NCBI GenBank assembly: GCA_030407085.1
Contig: CM059582.1
Location: 90,694,501-90,758,500 of the forward strand
Direction of reading: 5' to 3'
Source: Trichopria drosophilae
Taxonomy: Eukaryota > Arthropoda > Insecta > Hymenoptera > Diapriidae
Length of the DNA: 64,000 bases
A program made the translations under genes and the position numbers. Below are positions 45,315-58,025 of this stretch, one piece after another (position 1 is the first letter of the stretch; each line of letters begins with the position of its first letter). The notes below the pieces were generated by a model that had not been told where the DNA came from, searched no databases, and saw only the letters and a list, made by a program, of their open reading frames with translations.

Positions 45315-46255
45315 ATGGATCTTTGCGTTACTTGTAAATTACATATTGAGGACGATCTCGCGCGGGCATATGTTGCTTGTAAGTGGAAATTCCATTTAAC
45401 TTGCATACCCGCTTCTTCTTCGAATACTAAAGCCGGCGACTTTGTTTGCTGCTTAAATTCCGAAGTGGGCCCGTCTAAAAAGAGGAAGTCCAATGACTCG
45501 CTTCACCCTCCAATAACGTGCTTCACTCGTTCAAATAGTGGATCGTCGATTGCGTCCGATACTAGCAATACGTCAAATCTTCACATCCCGCCCGCGTTTC
45601 AGCTATTTCTAGACAAACAGGACAAATTTAATAAGCAGCAAAATGCTAAACTTGTTCGGATACTGAAGCTCGAAGAAAGGATCAACGCAATTGACTCAAA
45701 TGTTTCTGTGCTACAAACTGCTGTTCAAGCCCTACAGGTAGATAAAGCCCGCATGGCTTACGAATTAGGAAACTGTGAGCTCACTTTATCGGGTTTTTCA
45801 GAAACACAAAATCAGGATCTGATTAAGATTGCGTTGAAAATTGCAAGTGTGCTCGGCGTTATCGCGGAAGTTAAAGATATTCTCGCAGTCTATCGTATAC
45901 CCCGCTCGGCTACCGCTGCTGCATTCGCTAATCGTTCGCCTGTATCTGCGGCGCCTGTTCCAACCACATCTATATGGCGCCATTTATATGTGTAAGGCTG
46001 TCTAATCCCGTCCTACGCACCGCATTTATTCAGGGTATACGGACCCGAAAAGCGTTATACGGGAATGAAGTTGATGATTCTCTACCAAAAACATGCATAT
46101 ATGTAAACGAATCTCTACCAAGTGATACCCTCAACCTTCTTAAAAAAGCCCGCGCTATAGTAAAAACCGATCCAAACAAAATTTGTTTACATCTATCGAG
46201 GAATTGTCCATTACCGGCCTATGCGAGGTGCAGCTGCTATTGCAATTACTTGTGA
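45315..46255 (+). pseudogene. LINE ORF1 with N-terminal PHD-like zinc finger, frameshifted
   Basis: The ATG at 45315 opens a frame starting MDLCVTCKLHIEDD. Cys and His spacing (CVTC, VAC, FHLTC, VCC) resembles the PHD-like finger found in ORF1 proteins of CR1/Jockey-type LINEs. A Ser-rich linker and a coiled-coil (LEERINAIDSNVSVLQTAVQ) follow. The C-terminal domain begins near LGNCELTLSGF, is frameshifted at about 45985 and continues in 45974-46255. Such proteins bind the LINE RNA. ORF2 follows on the same strand. Confidence 0.65.
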
Positions 46256-46389
46256 AGAAGATCTAGCAAAAATCACTAAATGACGCCAAGCTCATTGTCA
46301 CTTGTCTCCAGCGCCATCAAACGATACGTGCTCTAGCACTACGCATCCAAGACCATCTGCTAATGCCTGTATGAAACTCGGTCATTGAA

Positions 46390-49319
46390 ATGTTCAGTCA
46401 CTTGGAGCGGTAAATAAATTTAAACATTTTGAATCTTATTTTTCTGAAAATTCTCATTCGTAAAAAGCTCATTCGTAATGACCGCAAATATAAGAAGGGA
46501 GGTGGGGTGGCAATGTATATACATAAATCGATCAAGCACAAAATACTTGAGCGATCTGAAAGTTCGAGCTTACCAAGCAATTCATTTGAGTTCATAATTG
46601 CTGAATTAAATAGCGACTTTCCATCCGAGCAGCGCATTTTGGTTTGTGTTGTCTATAGACCACCTAAGAAAGCCTTATTGGAACAATTTGAATTAGCTTT
46701 CCAAAGGCACTCAAGCAATTATAGTGGTGTCATTATCATGGGTGACCTAAACATCGACCTAAACCGAGATCATTCTGATTCCACTTATCTAAAAAATCTT
46801 GCCATGGCTAACGACCTTCAAATTGTCTCCTACCTACCTACAAATCACACCAGCCGCGCAGATACCTGGATCGACCACTGTATCGTCGACAAGCTTGACA
46901 ATGTAATCAGCTCTTCTCAGCACAATCTTGCATTTGTCTATGGCCATGATCTTATCGATATCGAATATAAAGTCGAGACGCCCTATTTCAATCCAACACC
47001 TATTACATGTCGTGATTATAGATCCTTTGACTGTTCTCTCCTGCTTAATGATCTTCAAGGATGCGTCTGGAGCTTGTTCAACGCTCCTAGCCCAGAATCT
47101 AGTGTACATGAACTTGCTAATATGCTTAGTACGAATCTACTTGAATGTTTCGATAAGCACGCTCCAATGCACACTTTTACCCCGACTCACATACCCTCAC
47201 CTTGGATTACATCTGATCTACGGAAACTGAAGAAGGAGAGAAACACTCTTCTACAGGCATACAGGAGGACTAGAGGTCCATTGCTAAAACATCAGCTTAT
47301 TAGTGCCAATAAAACCAACAAAAGGGCCTGGAACTTGGCTAGGAACTTTATTATCGGGACCGCATCATTAGCACTCATGACGCTAAAATTTTGTGGAAAG
47401 AAATGCGGAAATTAGGACTAATAAAAGCAAAGAAAAGTACTTCTGTGCTGTGTTGCACTCTTGATGAGCTCAACGCCTACCATACGACACCGATATCTCA
47501 CTGCACAGATCTACTGAACCCTAATTATGGATATCTCCCTTGGGACTTCAGCGACGACAAATTCTTTTTCTCTAATATTGTGATAAGTGATGTCGCTGAT
47601 TGTCTTGCTAGAGCAAAATCAGAAGCGCTTGGTAACGCCACGATTCCCCTTAGTTTTTACTCCAAAACCTTTTCTGTATTAGCTCCGTACTTACAAGGGG
47701 AGGACACGATCCGGATGTCAAGATTTCGGCTTACATTTTTTGACATATTCTATGATAAAAATAAAAATACACGTGTTTGAGCGTTTTCTCGAATAGGCTT
47801 TGGATCTTTAAAAAAAAAATAATTAAAAACACGCTTTGACTGCTATATACATACGTACTTTGGAATGTCAGATGCATAAATCTTCGAAACTTTCCAAAGT
47901 CAAATATACTGTAATTGCAGTCAAAGCGCGTTTTTAATTATTTTTTTTTAAAGATCCAAAGTCTATTCGAGAAAACGCTCAAACACGTGTATTTTTATTT
48001 TTATCATAGAATACGTCAAAAAAATGTCAGCAAATCTTGACATCCAGATCGTGCCCTCCTCTTGTTAGTTTATCTATTCAATGAATCGTTTAACTCGTCA
48101 ATCGTTCCTTCTGAGTGGAAGGCATTACTCATGATCCCTATTAATAAGATTCCACAACCCACCTGCCCAGCTCATTACCGCCTAATAGCTATATTACCCG
48201 GGCCTAATCTCTAAGCTCCTTGAACGCATTGCCTTTAATCAATCGACTAACTATCTTAGTAAACGACAATGGTCCGAACCGTTCCAATCTGGATTCCGCA
48301 AAGGGTATAGCACCCAAACTACTCTTCTCTACGTCTCGGAATTTTGCAGGCAGGCTATAGATAACAGCATGATAACAATCCTTATTTTATTCGACTTTAG
48401 CAGAGCATTTGACACCGTCAGTCATTCTATTCTTATCGATAAGCTGAAAAACGCAAATCTCTCTGTGACTGCTATACGATGGTTTGCGTCATACTTGTCC
48501 GGACGAAAGCAAGCAGTTACAGCTGATGATGGCCAGCGATCCTCTTGGCTATCAGTTGGTGCTGGAGTGCTCCAGGGCTCGGTTCTTGGAACACTTCTAT
48601 TATCGATCTTCATCAATGAACTTCCCGCGGTCCTCCAGCACTGAAATCACATGATTTTTGCTGACGATACCCAAATATTCTTAAAGTGCCATATCTCTGA
48701 GTTACCAATGGCGATCCAGAAAGTAACAACTGATGTGGAGAACTTCTGCCAGTGGGCGGATGTGAATGGGCTTAAACTTAATCTTAGGAAGATCAAAGCA
48801 CTACTCGTTGGTGGCTCATATTATCTAAGCAACTTTGATTTTAATTCTCTTCCTCCATTGGTAATCAACAACATCACTTTACCCTGGGTTAAGTCAGCAT
48901 AAAATCTTGGTCTCAATATTGACAGCACACTATAATGGAAAGAACACCTTGTTCTAATGTCTAAGCGTGTGTTTTCCACTCTACGCCAACTTAGACATAA
49001 CCGTGCTTTGCTATCTCCCGATCTTCGAGAGACCCTAATAAAAACATTGCTCCTACCCTATCTTGATTACTGTTGTGCTGTCTATAATGATATCAACACC
49101 CTGCAGAAAATCAAGGTTGAAAGGTTGCACAACGCGGGCATTCGATTTATTTATGGACTGCGCCGAGTCGATCGCATCACCCCAAATCGTGAGGAACTTC
49201 AGTGGTTTACAACCGCATCTCGCCGATTATACTTTATAGGCATCATCACCTATAATGTCCTCACAACAAGGATACCGAAATATCTATATATCTATATATA
49301 TCTATACATAAATGTGTAA
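46390..49319 (+). pseudogene. LINE ORF2: endonuclease and reverse transcriptase, broken
   Basis: The N-terminal part of the endonuclease is shortened; a piece near 46400 jumps to KGGGVAMYIHKSIKHKILER. The rest of the APE-type nuclease is clear, with IMGDLNIDLNRDHSD at about 46736 and a GHDLIDIEYK end. A frameshift near 47395 and the MITE (47694-48064) follow. The reverse transcriptase then shows FQSGFRKGYSTQTTLLYVSE, the palm motif ILFDFSRAFDTV, LQGSVLG and the catalytic FADDTQ (Asp codons 48663-48668). Stops lie at 48642-48644 and at about 48900. The thumb and C-terminal part end at 49319. Confidence 0.8.
47694..48064. mobile_element. 371-bp MITE with TTA target duplication inside the LINE ORF2
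   Basis: The two halves are inverse complements almost to the centre. Ends read CAAGGGGAGGACACGATC and CAAGAGGAGGGCACGATC inward. TTA flanks both sides (47691-47693 and 48065-48067). Deleting the element and one TTA gives continuous LINE codons for APYLVYLFN. A 3-bp TTA duplication is usual for PIF/Harbinger elements; the assignment rests on that alone. No ORF of its own. Confidence 0.85.
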
Positions 49320-50297
49320 AAGGGTCGGTTCCAGATCCGGGCTGGAAACGACCATTCTGTGTGTTTATCTATTTATGCCTTCCCCTCATATTGTCCTAAG
49401 TATAATGAGTGTACTGGGGCGGAGCTCCCCCCCCCTAAAACTATCCTAACCTAACCTCCACAGAACCTAGTATAAAACTCATTTTGTGATCCAGCCCCAG
49501 TATATACGGACCTGGAAAGTACCACTTCCGGGGCTGGAAACGACCCTTAGACATAAAATTCTTCAAGGACCGGGCTGGAAAGCACCATCGGACCTGAAAG
49601 CTACCTTTATACATGTGAAATGGGTCTGGAACCGACCTCTATGTATATGTATATCTTTATATATCTATATATGTATCTATATGTATACGAATTGGTTTGT
49701 TTGCAGACTCATTCTATCACCGATCGGCAACTTCGCGGACATTTTTGGAAGTTTGCAGACAGTACGCAAATGTCTATATCACATATTGGTATCTTTGCGG
49801 ACGGTCCGCATAGTTTTGTATACGAATTGGGCACTTCGCGGACTTGAATTTGAAGCCAAATTTACAGCACTTTGCGGACTGTCCGTAAACTTCTTACGCA
49901 TGCTTTGGCCACTTCGAGGACGTTAACTTCAATTGAACTTTGCGGACAGTCCTCGAAGTTTTCTATAAGAAATAGTACTGCGGGGACTCGAGTTCGCATA
50001 AAAATTTATGAAAATTTGCGGACTGTCCGCAAATGTCATAAGTATGATTTATACATTTCAGGGTCATTAACTTCCATTGGACTTAGCGGATGATCTTCTA
50101 AATTTTAATTGGGCCGCTTCTAGACGGTGCTCGAAATTCAGCATTATGAAATACCTATTTCTGGAAAATTTACTTTAATGAAATGATTTGTGAATAGTCT
50201 CAAAATTGCTACGCAAGCACTGATTGATTGGTTTTTACGAGAAAAATAATCGGCACAATCAATTACAATATGTATTAATGGAGCATTATTTGACCGG
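49320..50297. repeat. Dispersed short motifs: GGCTGGAAACGACC words and TTTGCGGAC palindromes
   Basis: Between 49320 and 49640 the word GGGCTGGAAACGACC and variants occur about five times. Between 49730 and 50090, TTTGCGGACWGTCCGCAAA and variants occur at about 49797, 49870, 49938 and 50014. The segment near 49780-49850 is nearly repeated at about 50457-50530, at the start of the macrorepeat. No protein-coding gene is supported. Confidence 0.6.
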
Positions 50298-51497
50298 AAT
50301 GTCGATTTGCAAGCATTTAGCACATCCAGGACGTAAATTGTTATAGACATTTTCGGTATTTATAGGGCTATTTTCAACTTGAATGTATAAATTTGCACTT
50401 AGGCAACCTAAATTCCAATGCATTTTGAGGCATTTCCATTATCATTCCCAAATTTGTATATCACATATTGGTATCTTTGCGGACGGTCCGCATAGTTTTG
50501 TATACGAATTGGGCACTTCGCGGACTTCAATTCGAATGCAAATGCACTTCCAGGCAAAGTGCAATGGAAGTTAAATATTTACATCATACTTATGACATTG
50601 TCGGTCACTCCGTAAACTACATATTAATTCCATTTGAACTTTACGGAGGTTCCTTGAAGTATTATATATAAGAATTTGGCTCTTCGCGGACATAACTTTG
50701 AATACAAATGTACGACTTTTTGCTGATTGCCAATGTCATAAGTATGATTTAAATATTTAAGGGCCGTTAACTTCCATTGCACTTTGCCGACGATCCTCTG
50801 TATTTTACATGTGAATTGGACCTTTGATGATAATGTAATGTAATTAAATTATTTGTGAATATCGTCAAAGTTCTTATGCAAGCACTGATTGATTTGTTTT
50901 TAGGAGAAAAAAAAAGTAGAAAAATTCAAAAACGTCCCAGAAAATATTAATTTAGAGTGTATTGTAGTATAAGCTGCAGGATGACTTACAAACTGTAGTA
51001 GAACATTATTTGGGCTGAATGACGATTAGCAAGCCTTGAGCACTTCCAGGACGTAAATTGTTATATACATTTACGGTATTTATAGAGCTATTTTGAAACC
51101 TGAATGTAAATTTGCACTTAGGCGACATAAATTCCAATGCATTATGAGGCATTTCCAGTGCCATTCCCAAAATATATCAAGCTACTCAGAATTTTAAAGA
51201 CACAAGCTCATATTTATTGCGGTATCTCCGGGACCATAATTATAATTTACTACATATATTTTTTTTAACAATTCTTAAAATTCTTATCAGTAGACCTTAA
51301 ATTTCTGTGAAATATGAGACAATGAATTATAGGGATTTACATGGATTTTTGTCACTGATTGGCACCTTCGCGGACATTTTTGCAAGTTTGCAGACGGTCA
51401 ACAAACTTCGAAATCACGCCATATGAAATCTTGGCTCATTATTGTTTAATATTTATTTTTACGAGTGCCGTTTTTCAGTTATTTTGAAAATACGGCG

Positions 51498-51930
51498 GCT
51501 TGGTGGAAAATCATATCACCTTGCAAACTCGTTTTAAAACATACCACGTCGCAAACTCATTTTAAAACATACCATCTCGCCTAAGAATTTATAACATACC
51601 GTCTCGACGAAAGGTTTTTTTCTTCTATTTTAACTCGGTGATTCTGGTAAGAAACAAAGGATGCCATAGGTAAAGAGTTATTTATATTATAAATGTAAAT
51701 AACTCTTGTAATGTAAATAAATTTTTACCCATAGCCTCCTTTGTTTCTTACCAGAATTACCAACCTAAAATGGAAGAAAAAAAAACTTTTTTCGAGATGG
51801 TATGTTTTAAAACTCTTACGCGGGATGGTATTCTTTAGAACGATTTCCAGAGATCGTATGTTTTAAAACCCTTTCGCGAGATAGTATGTTTTAAAACGAG
51901 TTCGCGAGGTGGTATGATTTTCCACCAAGC
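51498..51930. mobile_element. Fold-back MITE in macrorepeat unit 1
   Basis: Ends are inverse complements GCTTGGTGGAAAATCATA. Each arm contains several ~28-bp units around GTTTTAAAACATACCATCTCG. The centre (about 51640-51760) pairs AAGAAACAAAGGATGCC with GGCTATGGGTAAAAATT-side sequence as a second, inner hairpin. No target duplication assigned. Confidence 0.7.
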
Positions 51931-52694
51931 TGACGAATACTTGAAAATATAAGAACCCACGCCAATACAAATAAAGGTTAATAAATGAAAGCCATGAAAT
52001 ATTTGCATATTGTTTCATAATAGGTACTAATGGATTTCTACAATTTTTTATTAATTTAATTATTATTTCATGCTAAATTAGTGTAGAAAAATTTATTTTA
52101 TATTCAGAAGGTGTTTGCCGTTTTTGGGGATAGAAACATTTGTATCAGCAGAGATGTAGTAACAAAAATTTTAATCAAAATAAAACCCTATCAAAATTTG
52201 TTTGTTAATAAGTACCTTTACCTTACTTCTGACAAGTATGTATAAAAAAATGTTCAAGCTATACACAGGATATCCATTAACTCTCGGACCGGGCTAATAA
52301 CTTAATACAGAAAATTTTGGTTCGAAAAACGGCGAAACACGTGAAACGATTTTTCAAAAATCTATCTTTTTTGGAGGTGTGCGAAGTGGGCCAAGAGGGG
52401 ATCGAAAATCTTAAATGGCAACAGAGGTCGCGTGGGGAATCATTTGAAATGGTTTTTCGAGACGAATACAAAATCCTAGGCATAGAGAGCACTACAGTCA
52501 TTTTTGTCAAAATGGTTTCATTTGAAACTTTTTGGAAGAAATAAAATGGTTGTAAACGTTGCAATAATGTTAAATATTATCTGTTACCGTTAGCATAACC
52601 TGATATGTACGGCGTGGAGATCGCACGAGCAGATTTACATATCTTCGGGGTGCTTGATTTACTTGAGTTCTCTTGCCTCTCACTTGACCGTTTA

Positions 52695-52892
52695 TCATTC
52701 ACAACAAATGCTCAAAATATCTGCTTTCCTCGGCATTTCAACGGTTATTGTATCAATTTCGTTACTTATCCGTTGTTTCAAATCGTCAATGTTGACAGGT
52801 CTTGTTTTGCAAACTAATTTTGTCAAGTAGCTCCACAGAAACTAATGAAGAGGTGTCAAGCCGCGAGATCTCGGTGGACACGCGATTTACCA
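52695..52892 (-). pseudogene. C-terminal fragment of a mariner/IS630-type transposase, unit 1
   Basis: The minus strand encodes CPPRSRGLTPLH, a stop, then FLWSYLTKLVCKTRPVNIDD and KQRISNEIDTITVEMPRKAD to a TGA at 52695-52697. PPxSPDLTPxDFFLW-type segments mark the last catalytic region of mariner-like DDE/DDD transposases; here the catalytic position reads His and a stop follows. The left end of the parent may be the TACACAGGATATCC at about 52261. The satellite array begins at the broken upstream edge. Confidence 0.65.
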
Positions 52893-52896
52893 CGTC

Positions 52897-55800
52897 GCGA
52901 ATTTGAGAAAATATATCAATCTCCAGAATATCATAATAAATAATGCGAAAATAAACGAATTATCGAAAGTTACTAGATGCAGCCCGCCTCGATATACAAA
53001 ATCCTTTCAAAGGTTTGCGATTTTTTTGCAATCGGTCTCAAACGTTTGCGATTCGTTTGCGAAGTGAGAAAATACAACAATCTCCTGAATATCATAATAA
53101 ATAATGCGAAAATAAACGAATTATCGAAAGTTACTAGATCCAGCCCGCCTCGATATACAAAATCCTTTAAAAGGTTTGCGATTTTTTTGCAATCGGTTTC
53201 AAACGTTTGCGATTCGTTTGCGAATTGAGAAAATATAGCAATCTCCCGAATATCATAATAAATAATGCGAAAATAAACGAATTATCGAAAGTTGCTAGAC
53301 CCAGCCCGCCTCGATATACAAAATCCTTAAAAAGGTTTGCGATTTTTTTGCAATCGGTCTCAAACGTTTGCGAAGTGAGAAAATACAACAATCTCTCGAA
53401 TATCATAATAAATAAGGCGAAAATAAACGAATTATAGAAAGTTACTATATCCAGCCCGCCTCGATATACAAAATCCTTTAAAAGGTATGCTTTTTTTTTG
53501 CAATCGGTTTCACACGTTTGCGATTCGTTTGCGAATTGCGAAAATATAGCAATCTCCCGAATATCATAATAAATAATGCGAAACTAAACGAATTATCGAA
53601 AGTTACTAGATCCAGCCCGCCTCGATATATAAAATCCTTTAAAAGGTATGCGATTTTTTTGCAATCGGTTTCAAACGTTTGCGAATTGAGAAAATATAGC
53701 AATCTCCCGAATATCATAATAAATAATGCGAAAATAAACGAATTATCGAAAGTTGCTAGACCCAGCCCGCCTCGATATACAAAATCCTTTCAAAGGTTTG
53801 CGATTTTTTTGCAATCGGTCTCAAACGTTTGCGATTCGTTTGCGAATTGAGAAAATATAGCAATCTCCCGAATATCATAATAAATAATGCGAAAATAAAC
53901 GAATTATCGAAAGTTACTAGACCCAGCCCGCCTCGATATACAAAATCCTTTAAAAGGTTTGCGATTTTTTTGCAATCGGTCTCAAACGTTTGCGATTCGT
54001 TTGCGAATTGAGAAAATATAGCAATCTCCCGAATATCATAATGAATAATGAGAAAATAAACGAATTATCGAAAGTTACTCAACGTGGCTGGCTAACTTAA
54101 CGTTCGCTTCAAAATCCCTTAAAAGGTTTGCGATTTTTTTGCAATCGGTCTCAAACGTTTGCGAATTGAGAAAATATACCAATCTCCAGAATATCATAAT
54201 AAATAATGCGAAAATAAACGAATTATCGAAAGATACTAGATGCAGCCGCCTCGATATACAAAATCCTTTCAAAGGTTTGCGATTTTTTTGCAATCGGTCT
54301 CAAACGTTTGCGAATTGAGAAAATATAGCAATCTCCCGAATATCATAATAAATAATGCGAAAATAAACGAATTATCGAAAGTTGCTAGACCCAGCCCGCC
54401 TCGATATACAAAATCCTTAAAAAGGTTTGCGATTTTTTTGCAATCGGTCTCAAACGTTTGCGAAGTGAGAAAATACAACAATCTCTCGAATATCATAATA
54501 AATAAGGCGAAAATAAACGAATTATCGAAAGTTACTAGATCCAGCCCGCCTCGATATACAAAATCCTTTAAAAGGTATGCGATTTTTTTGCAATCGGTTT
54601 CAAACGTTTGCGATTCGTTTGCGAATTGCGAAAATATAGCAATCTCCCGAATATCATAATAAATAATGCGAAAATAAACGAATTATCGAAAGTTGCTAGA
54701 CCCAGCCCGCCTCGATATACAAAATCCTTAAAAAGGTTTGCGATTTTTTTGCAATCGGTCTCAAACGTTTGCGAATTGAGAAAATATAGCAATCTCCCGA
54801 ATATCATAATAAATAATGCGAAAATAAACGAATTATCGAAAGTTGCTAGACCCAGCCCGCCTCGATATACAAAATCCTTTAAAAGGTTTGCGATTTTTTT
54901 GCAATCGGTCTCAAACGTTTGCGATTCGTTTGCGAATTGAGAAAATATAGCAATCTCCCGAATATCATAATGAATAATGAGAAAATAAACGAATTATCGA
55001 AAGTTACTCAACGTGGCTGGCTAACTTAACGTTCGCTTCAAAATCCCTTAAAAGGTTTGCGATTTTTTTGCAATCGGTCTCAAACGTTTGCGAATTGAGA
55101 AAATATACCAATCTCCAGAATATCATAATAAATAATGCGAAAATAAACGAATTATCGAAAGATACTAGATGCAGCCGCCTTGATATACAAAATCCTTTCA
55201 AAGCTTTGCGATTTTTTTGCAATCGGTCTCAAACGTTTGCGATTCGTTTGCGAATTGAGAAAATATATCAATCTTCTGAATATCATAATAAATAATACGA
55301 AAATAAACGAATTATCGAAAGTTACTAGACCCAGCCCGCCTCGATATACAAAATCCTTTAAAAGGTTTGCGATTTTTTTGCAATCGGTCTCAAACGTTTG
55401 CGATTCGTTTGCGAATTGAGAAAATATAGCAATCTCCCGAATATCATAATAAATAATGCGAAAATAAACGAATTATCGAAAGTTACTAGATCCAGCCCGC
55501 CTCGATATACAAAATCCTTTAAAGGGTATGTGATTTTTTTGCAATCGGTTTCAAACGTTTGCGATTCGTTTGCGAATTGAGAAAATATAGCAATCTCCCG
55601 AATATCATAATAAATAATGCGAAACTAAACGAATTATCGAAAGTTACTAGATCCAGCCCGCCTCGATATACAAAATCCTTTAAAGGGTATGTGATTTTTT
55701 TGCAATCGGTTTCAAACGTTTGCGATTCGTTTGCGAATTGAGAAAATATAGCAATCTCCCGAATATCATAATAAATAATGCGAAACTAAACGAATTATAG

Positions 55801-56866
55801 AAAGTTACTAGATCCAGCCCGCCTCGATATATAAAATCCTTTAAAAGGTATGCGATTTTTTTGCAATCGGTTTCAAACGTTTGCGAATTGAGAAACTATA
55901 GCAATCTCCCGAATATCATAATAAATAATGCGAAAATAAACGAATTATCGAAAGTTGCTAGACCCAGCCCGCCTCGATATACAAAATCCTTAAAAAGGTT
56001 TGCGATTTTTTTGCAATCGGTCTCAAACGTTTGCGAAGTGAGAAAATACAACAATCTCTCGAATATCATAATAAATAAGGCGAAAATAAACGAATTATCG
56101 AAAGTTACTAGATCCAGCCCGCCTCGATATATAAAATCCTTTAAAAGGTATGCGATTTTTTTGCAATCGGTTTCAAACGTTTGCGAATTGAGAAAATATA
56201 GCAATCTCCCGAATATCATAATAAATAATGCGAAAATAAACGAATTATCGAAAGTTGCTAGACCCAGCCCGCCTCGATATACAAAATCCTTAAAAAGGTT
56301 TGCGATTTTTTTGCAATCGGTCTCAAACGTTTGCGAAGTCAGAAAATACAACAATCTCTCGAATATCATAATAAATAAGGCGAAAATAAACGAATTATCG
56401 AAAGTTACTATATCCAGCCCGCCTCGATATACAAAATCCTTTAAAAGGTATGCGATTTTTTTGCAATCGGTTTCAAACGTTTGCGATTCGTTTGCGAATT
56501 GCGAAAATATAGCAATCTCCCGAATATCATAATAAATAATGCGAAAATAAACGAATTATCGAAAGTTGCTAGACCCAGCCCGCCTCGATATACAAAATCC
56601 TTTCAAAGGTTTGCGATTTTTTTGCAATCGGTCTCAAACGTTTGCGATTCGTTTGCGAATTGAGAAAATATAGCAATCTCCCGAATATCATAATAAATAA
56701 TGCGAAAATAAACGAATTATCGAAAGTTACTAGATCTAGCCCGCCTCGATATACAAAATCCTTTAAAAGGTTTGCGATTTTTTTGCATTCGGTCTCAAAC
56801 GTTTGCGATTCGTTTGCGAATTGAGATAATATATCAATCTCCCGAATATCATAATAAATAATGTAT
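52897..56866 (+). repeat. Satellite array 1: about 26 monomers of 161 or 150 bp
   Basis: Each monomer contains GCAATCTCCCGAATATCATA, AAACGAATTATCGAAAG, CCCGCCTCGATATACAAAAT and GCGATTTTTTTGCAATCGGT. Monomers with GCGATTCGTTTGCGAATTG are 161 bp; those lacking 11 bp (GCGATTCGTTT) are 150 bp. Because 150 is a multiple of three, runs of short monomers give long open frames that are not genes. Two monomers carry a different block (AACGTGGCTGGCTAACTTAA) at 54081 and 55010. Confidence 0.95.
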
Positions 56867-58025
56867 GGAATGTCGATTTGCAAGCATTTAGCACATCCAG
56901 GACGTAAATTGTTATAGACATTTTCGGTATTTATAGGGCTATTTTCAACTTGAATGTATAAATTTGCACTTAGGCAACCTAAATTCCAATGCATTTTGAG
57001 GCATTTCCATTATCATTCCCAAATTTGTATATCACATATTGGTATCTTTGCGGACGGTCCGCATAGTTTTGTATACGAATTGGGCACTTCGCGGACTTCA
57101 ATTCGAATGCAAATGCACTTCCAGGCAAAGTGCAATGGAAGTTAAATATTTACATCATACTTATGACATTGTCGGTCACTCCGTAAACTATTATATATAA
57201 GAATTTGGCTCTTCGCGGACATAACTTTGAATACAAATGTACGACTTTTTGCTGATTGCCAATGTCATAAGTATGATTTAAATATTTAAGGGCCGTTAAC
57301 TTCCATTGCACTTTGCCGACGATCCTCTGTATTTTACATGTGAATTGGACCTTTGATGATAATGTAATGTAATTAAATTATTTGTGAATATCGTCAAAGT
57401 TCTTATGCAAGCACTGATTGATTTGTTTTTAGGAGAAAAAAAAGTAGAAAAATTCAAAAACGTCCCAGAAAATATTAATTTAGAGTGTATTGTAGTATAA
57501 GCTGCAGGATGACTTACAAACTGTAGTAGAACATTATTTGGGCTGAATGACGATTAGCAAGCCTTGAGCACTTCCAGGACGTAAATTGTTATATACATTT
57601 ACGGTATTTATAGAGCTATTTTGAAACCTGAATGTAAATTTGCACTTAGGCGACATAAATTCCAATGCATTATGAGGCATTTCCAGTGCCATTCCCAAAA
57701 TATATCAAGCTACTCAGAATTTTAAAGACACAAGCTCATATTTATTGCGGTATCTCCGGGACCATAATTATAATTTACTACATATATTTTTTTTAACAAT
57801 TCTTAAAATTCTTATCAGTAGACCTTAAATTTCTGTGAAATATGAGACAATGAATTATAGGGATTTACATGGATTTTTGTCACTGATTGGCACCTTCGCG
57901 GACATTTTTGCAAGTTTGCAGACGGTCAACAAACTTCGAAATCACGCCATATGAAATCTTGGCTCATTATTGTTTAATATTTATTTTTACGAGTGCCGTT
58001 TTTCAGTTATTTTGAAAATACGGCG

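Larger units (their letters stand above)
45215..49319 (+). mobile_element. LINE (CR1/Jockey-like) with ORF1 and ORF2, split by a MITE
   Basis: ORF1 and ORF2 are in the usual order on one strand. The 3' end runs into an (ATATCT)n tract at about 49285-49319. ORF2 is broken in several places, and a 371-bp MITE sits in its reverse-transcriptase part. The left edge is not certain. Confidence 0.65.
50298..56867 (+). repeat. Macrorepeat unit 1 (about 6.57 kb)
   Basis: The landmark GTCGATTTGCAAGC occurs at 50301, 56872 and 63239. Unit 1 consists of a 2.6-kb unique part (with a fold-back MITE and a transposase fragment) followed by a satellite array (52897-56866). The unit is 204 bp longer than unit 2, which is fully explained by a 42-bp segment at 50620-50661, one base in an A run, and one 161-bp equivalent in the satellite array. 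Confidence 0.95.

Noticed and set aside
45215..45493. Cys/Val and Thr/His-rich frames near 45208-45493
   Set aside because: Read-through of the TGCG microsatellite.
49442..49456. CCTAACCTAACCT resembling the insect telomere repeat
   Set aside because: Only two and a half units; chance or a TE word, not a telomere.
52277..52564. Overlapping 95- and 75-codon frames, repeated at 58805-59092
   Set aside because: No domain, open on both strands; likely the non-coding end of the mariner-like relic carried in the macrorepeat.
53518..56532. Long frames of 110-223 codons on both strands through the satellite arrays
   Set aside because: They arise because 150-bp monomers are multiples of three; both strands are open and no domain is present.
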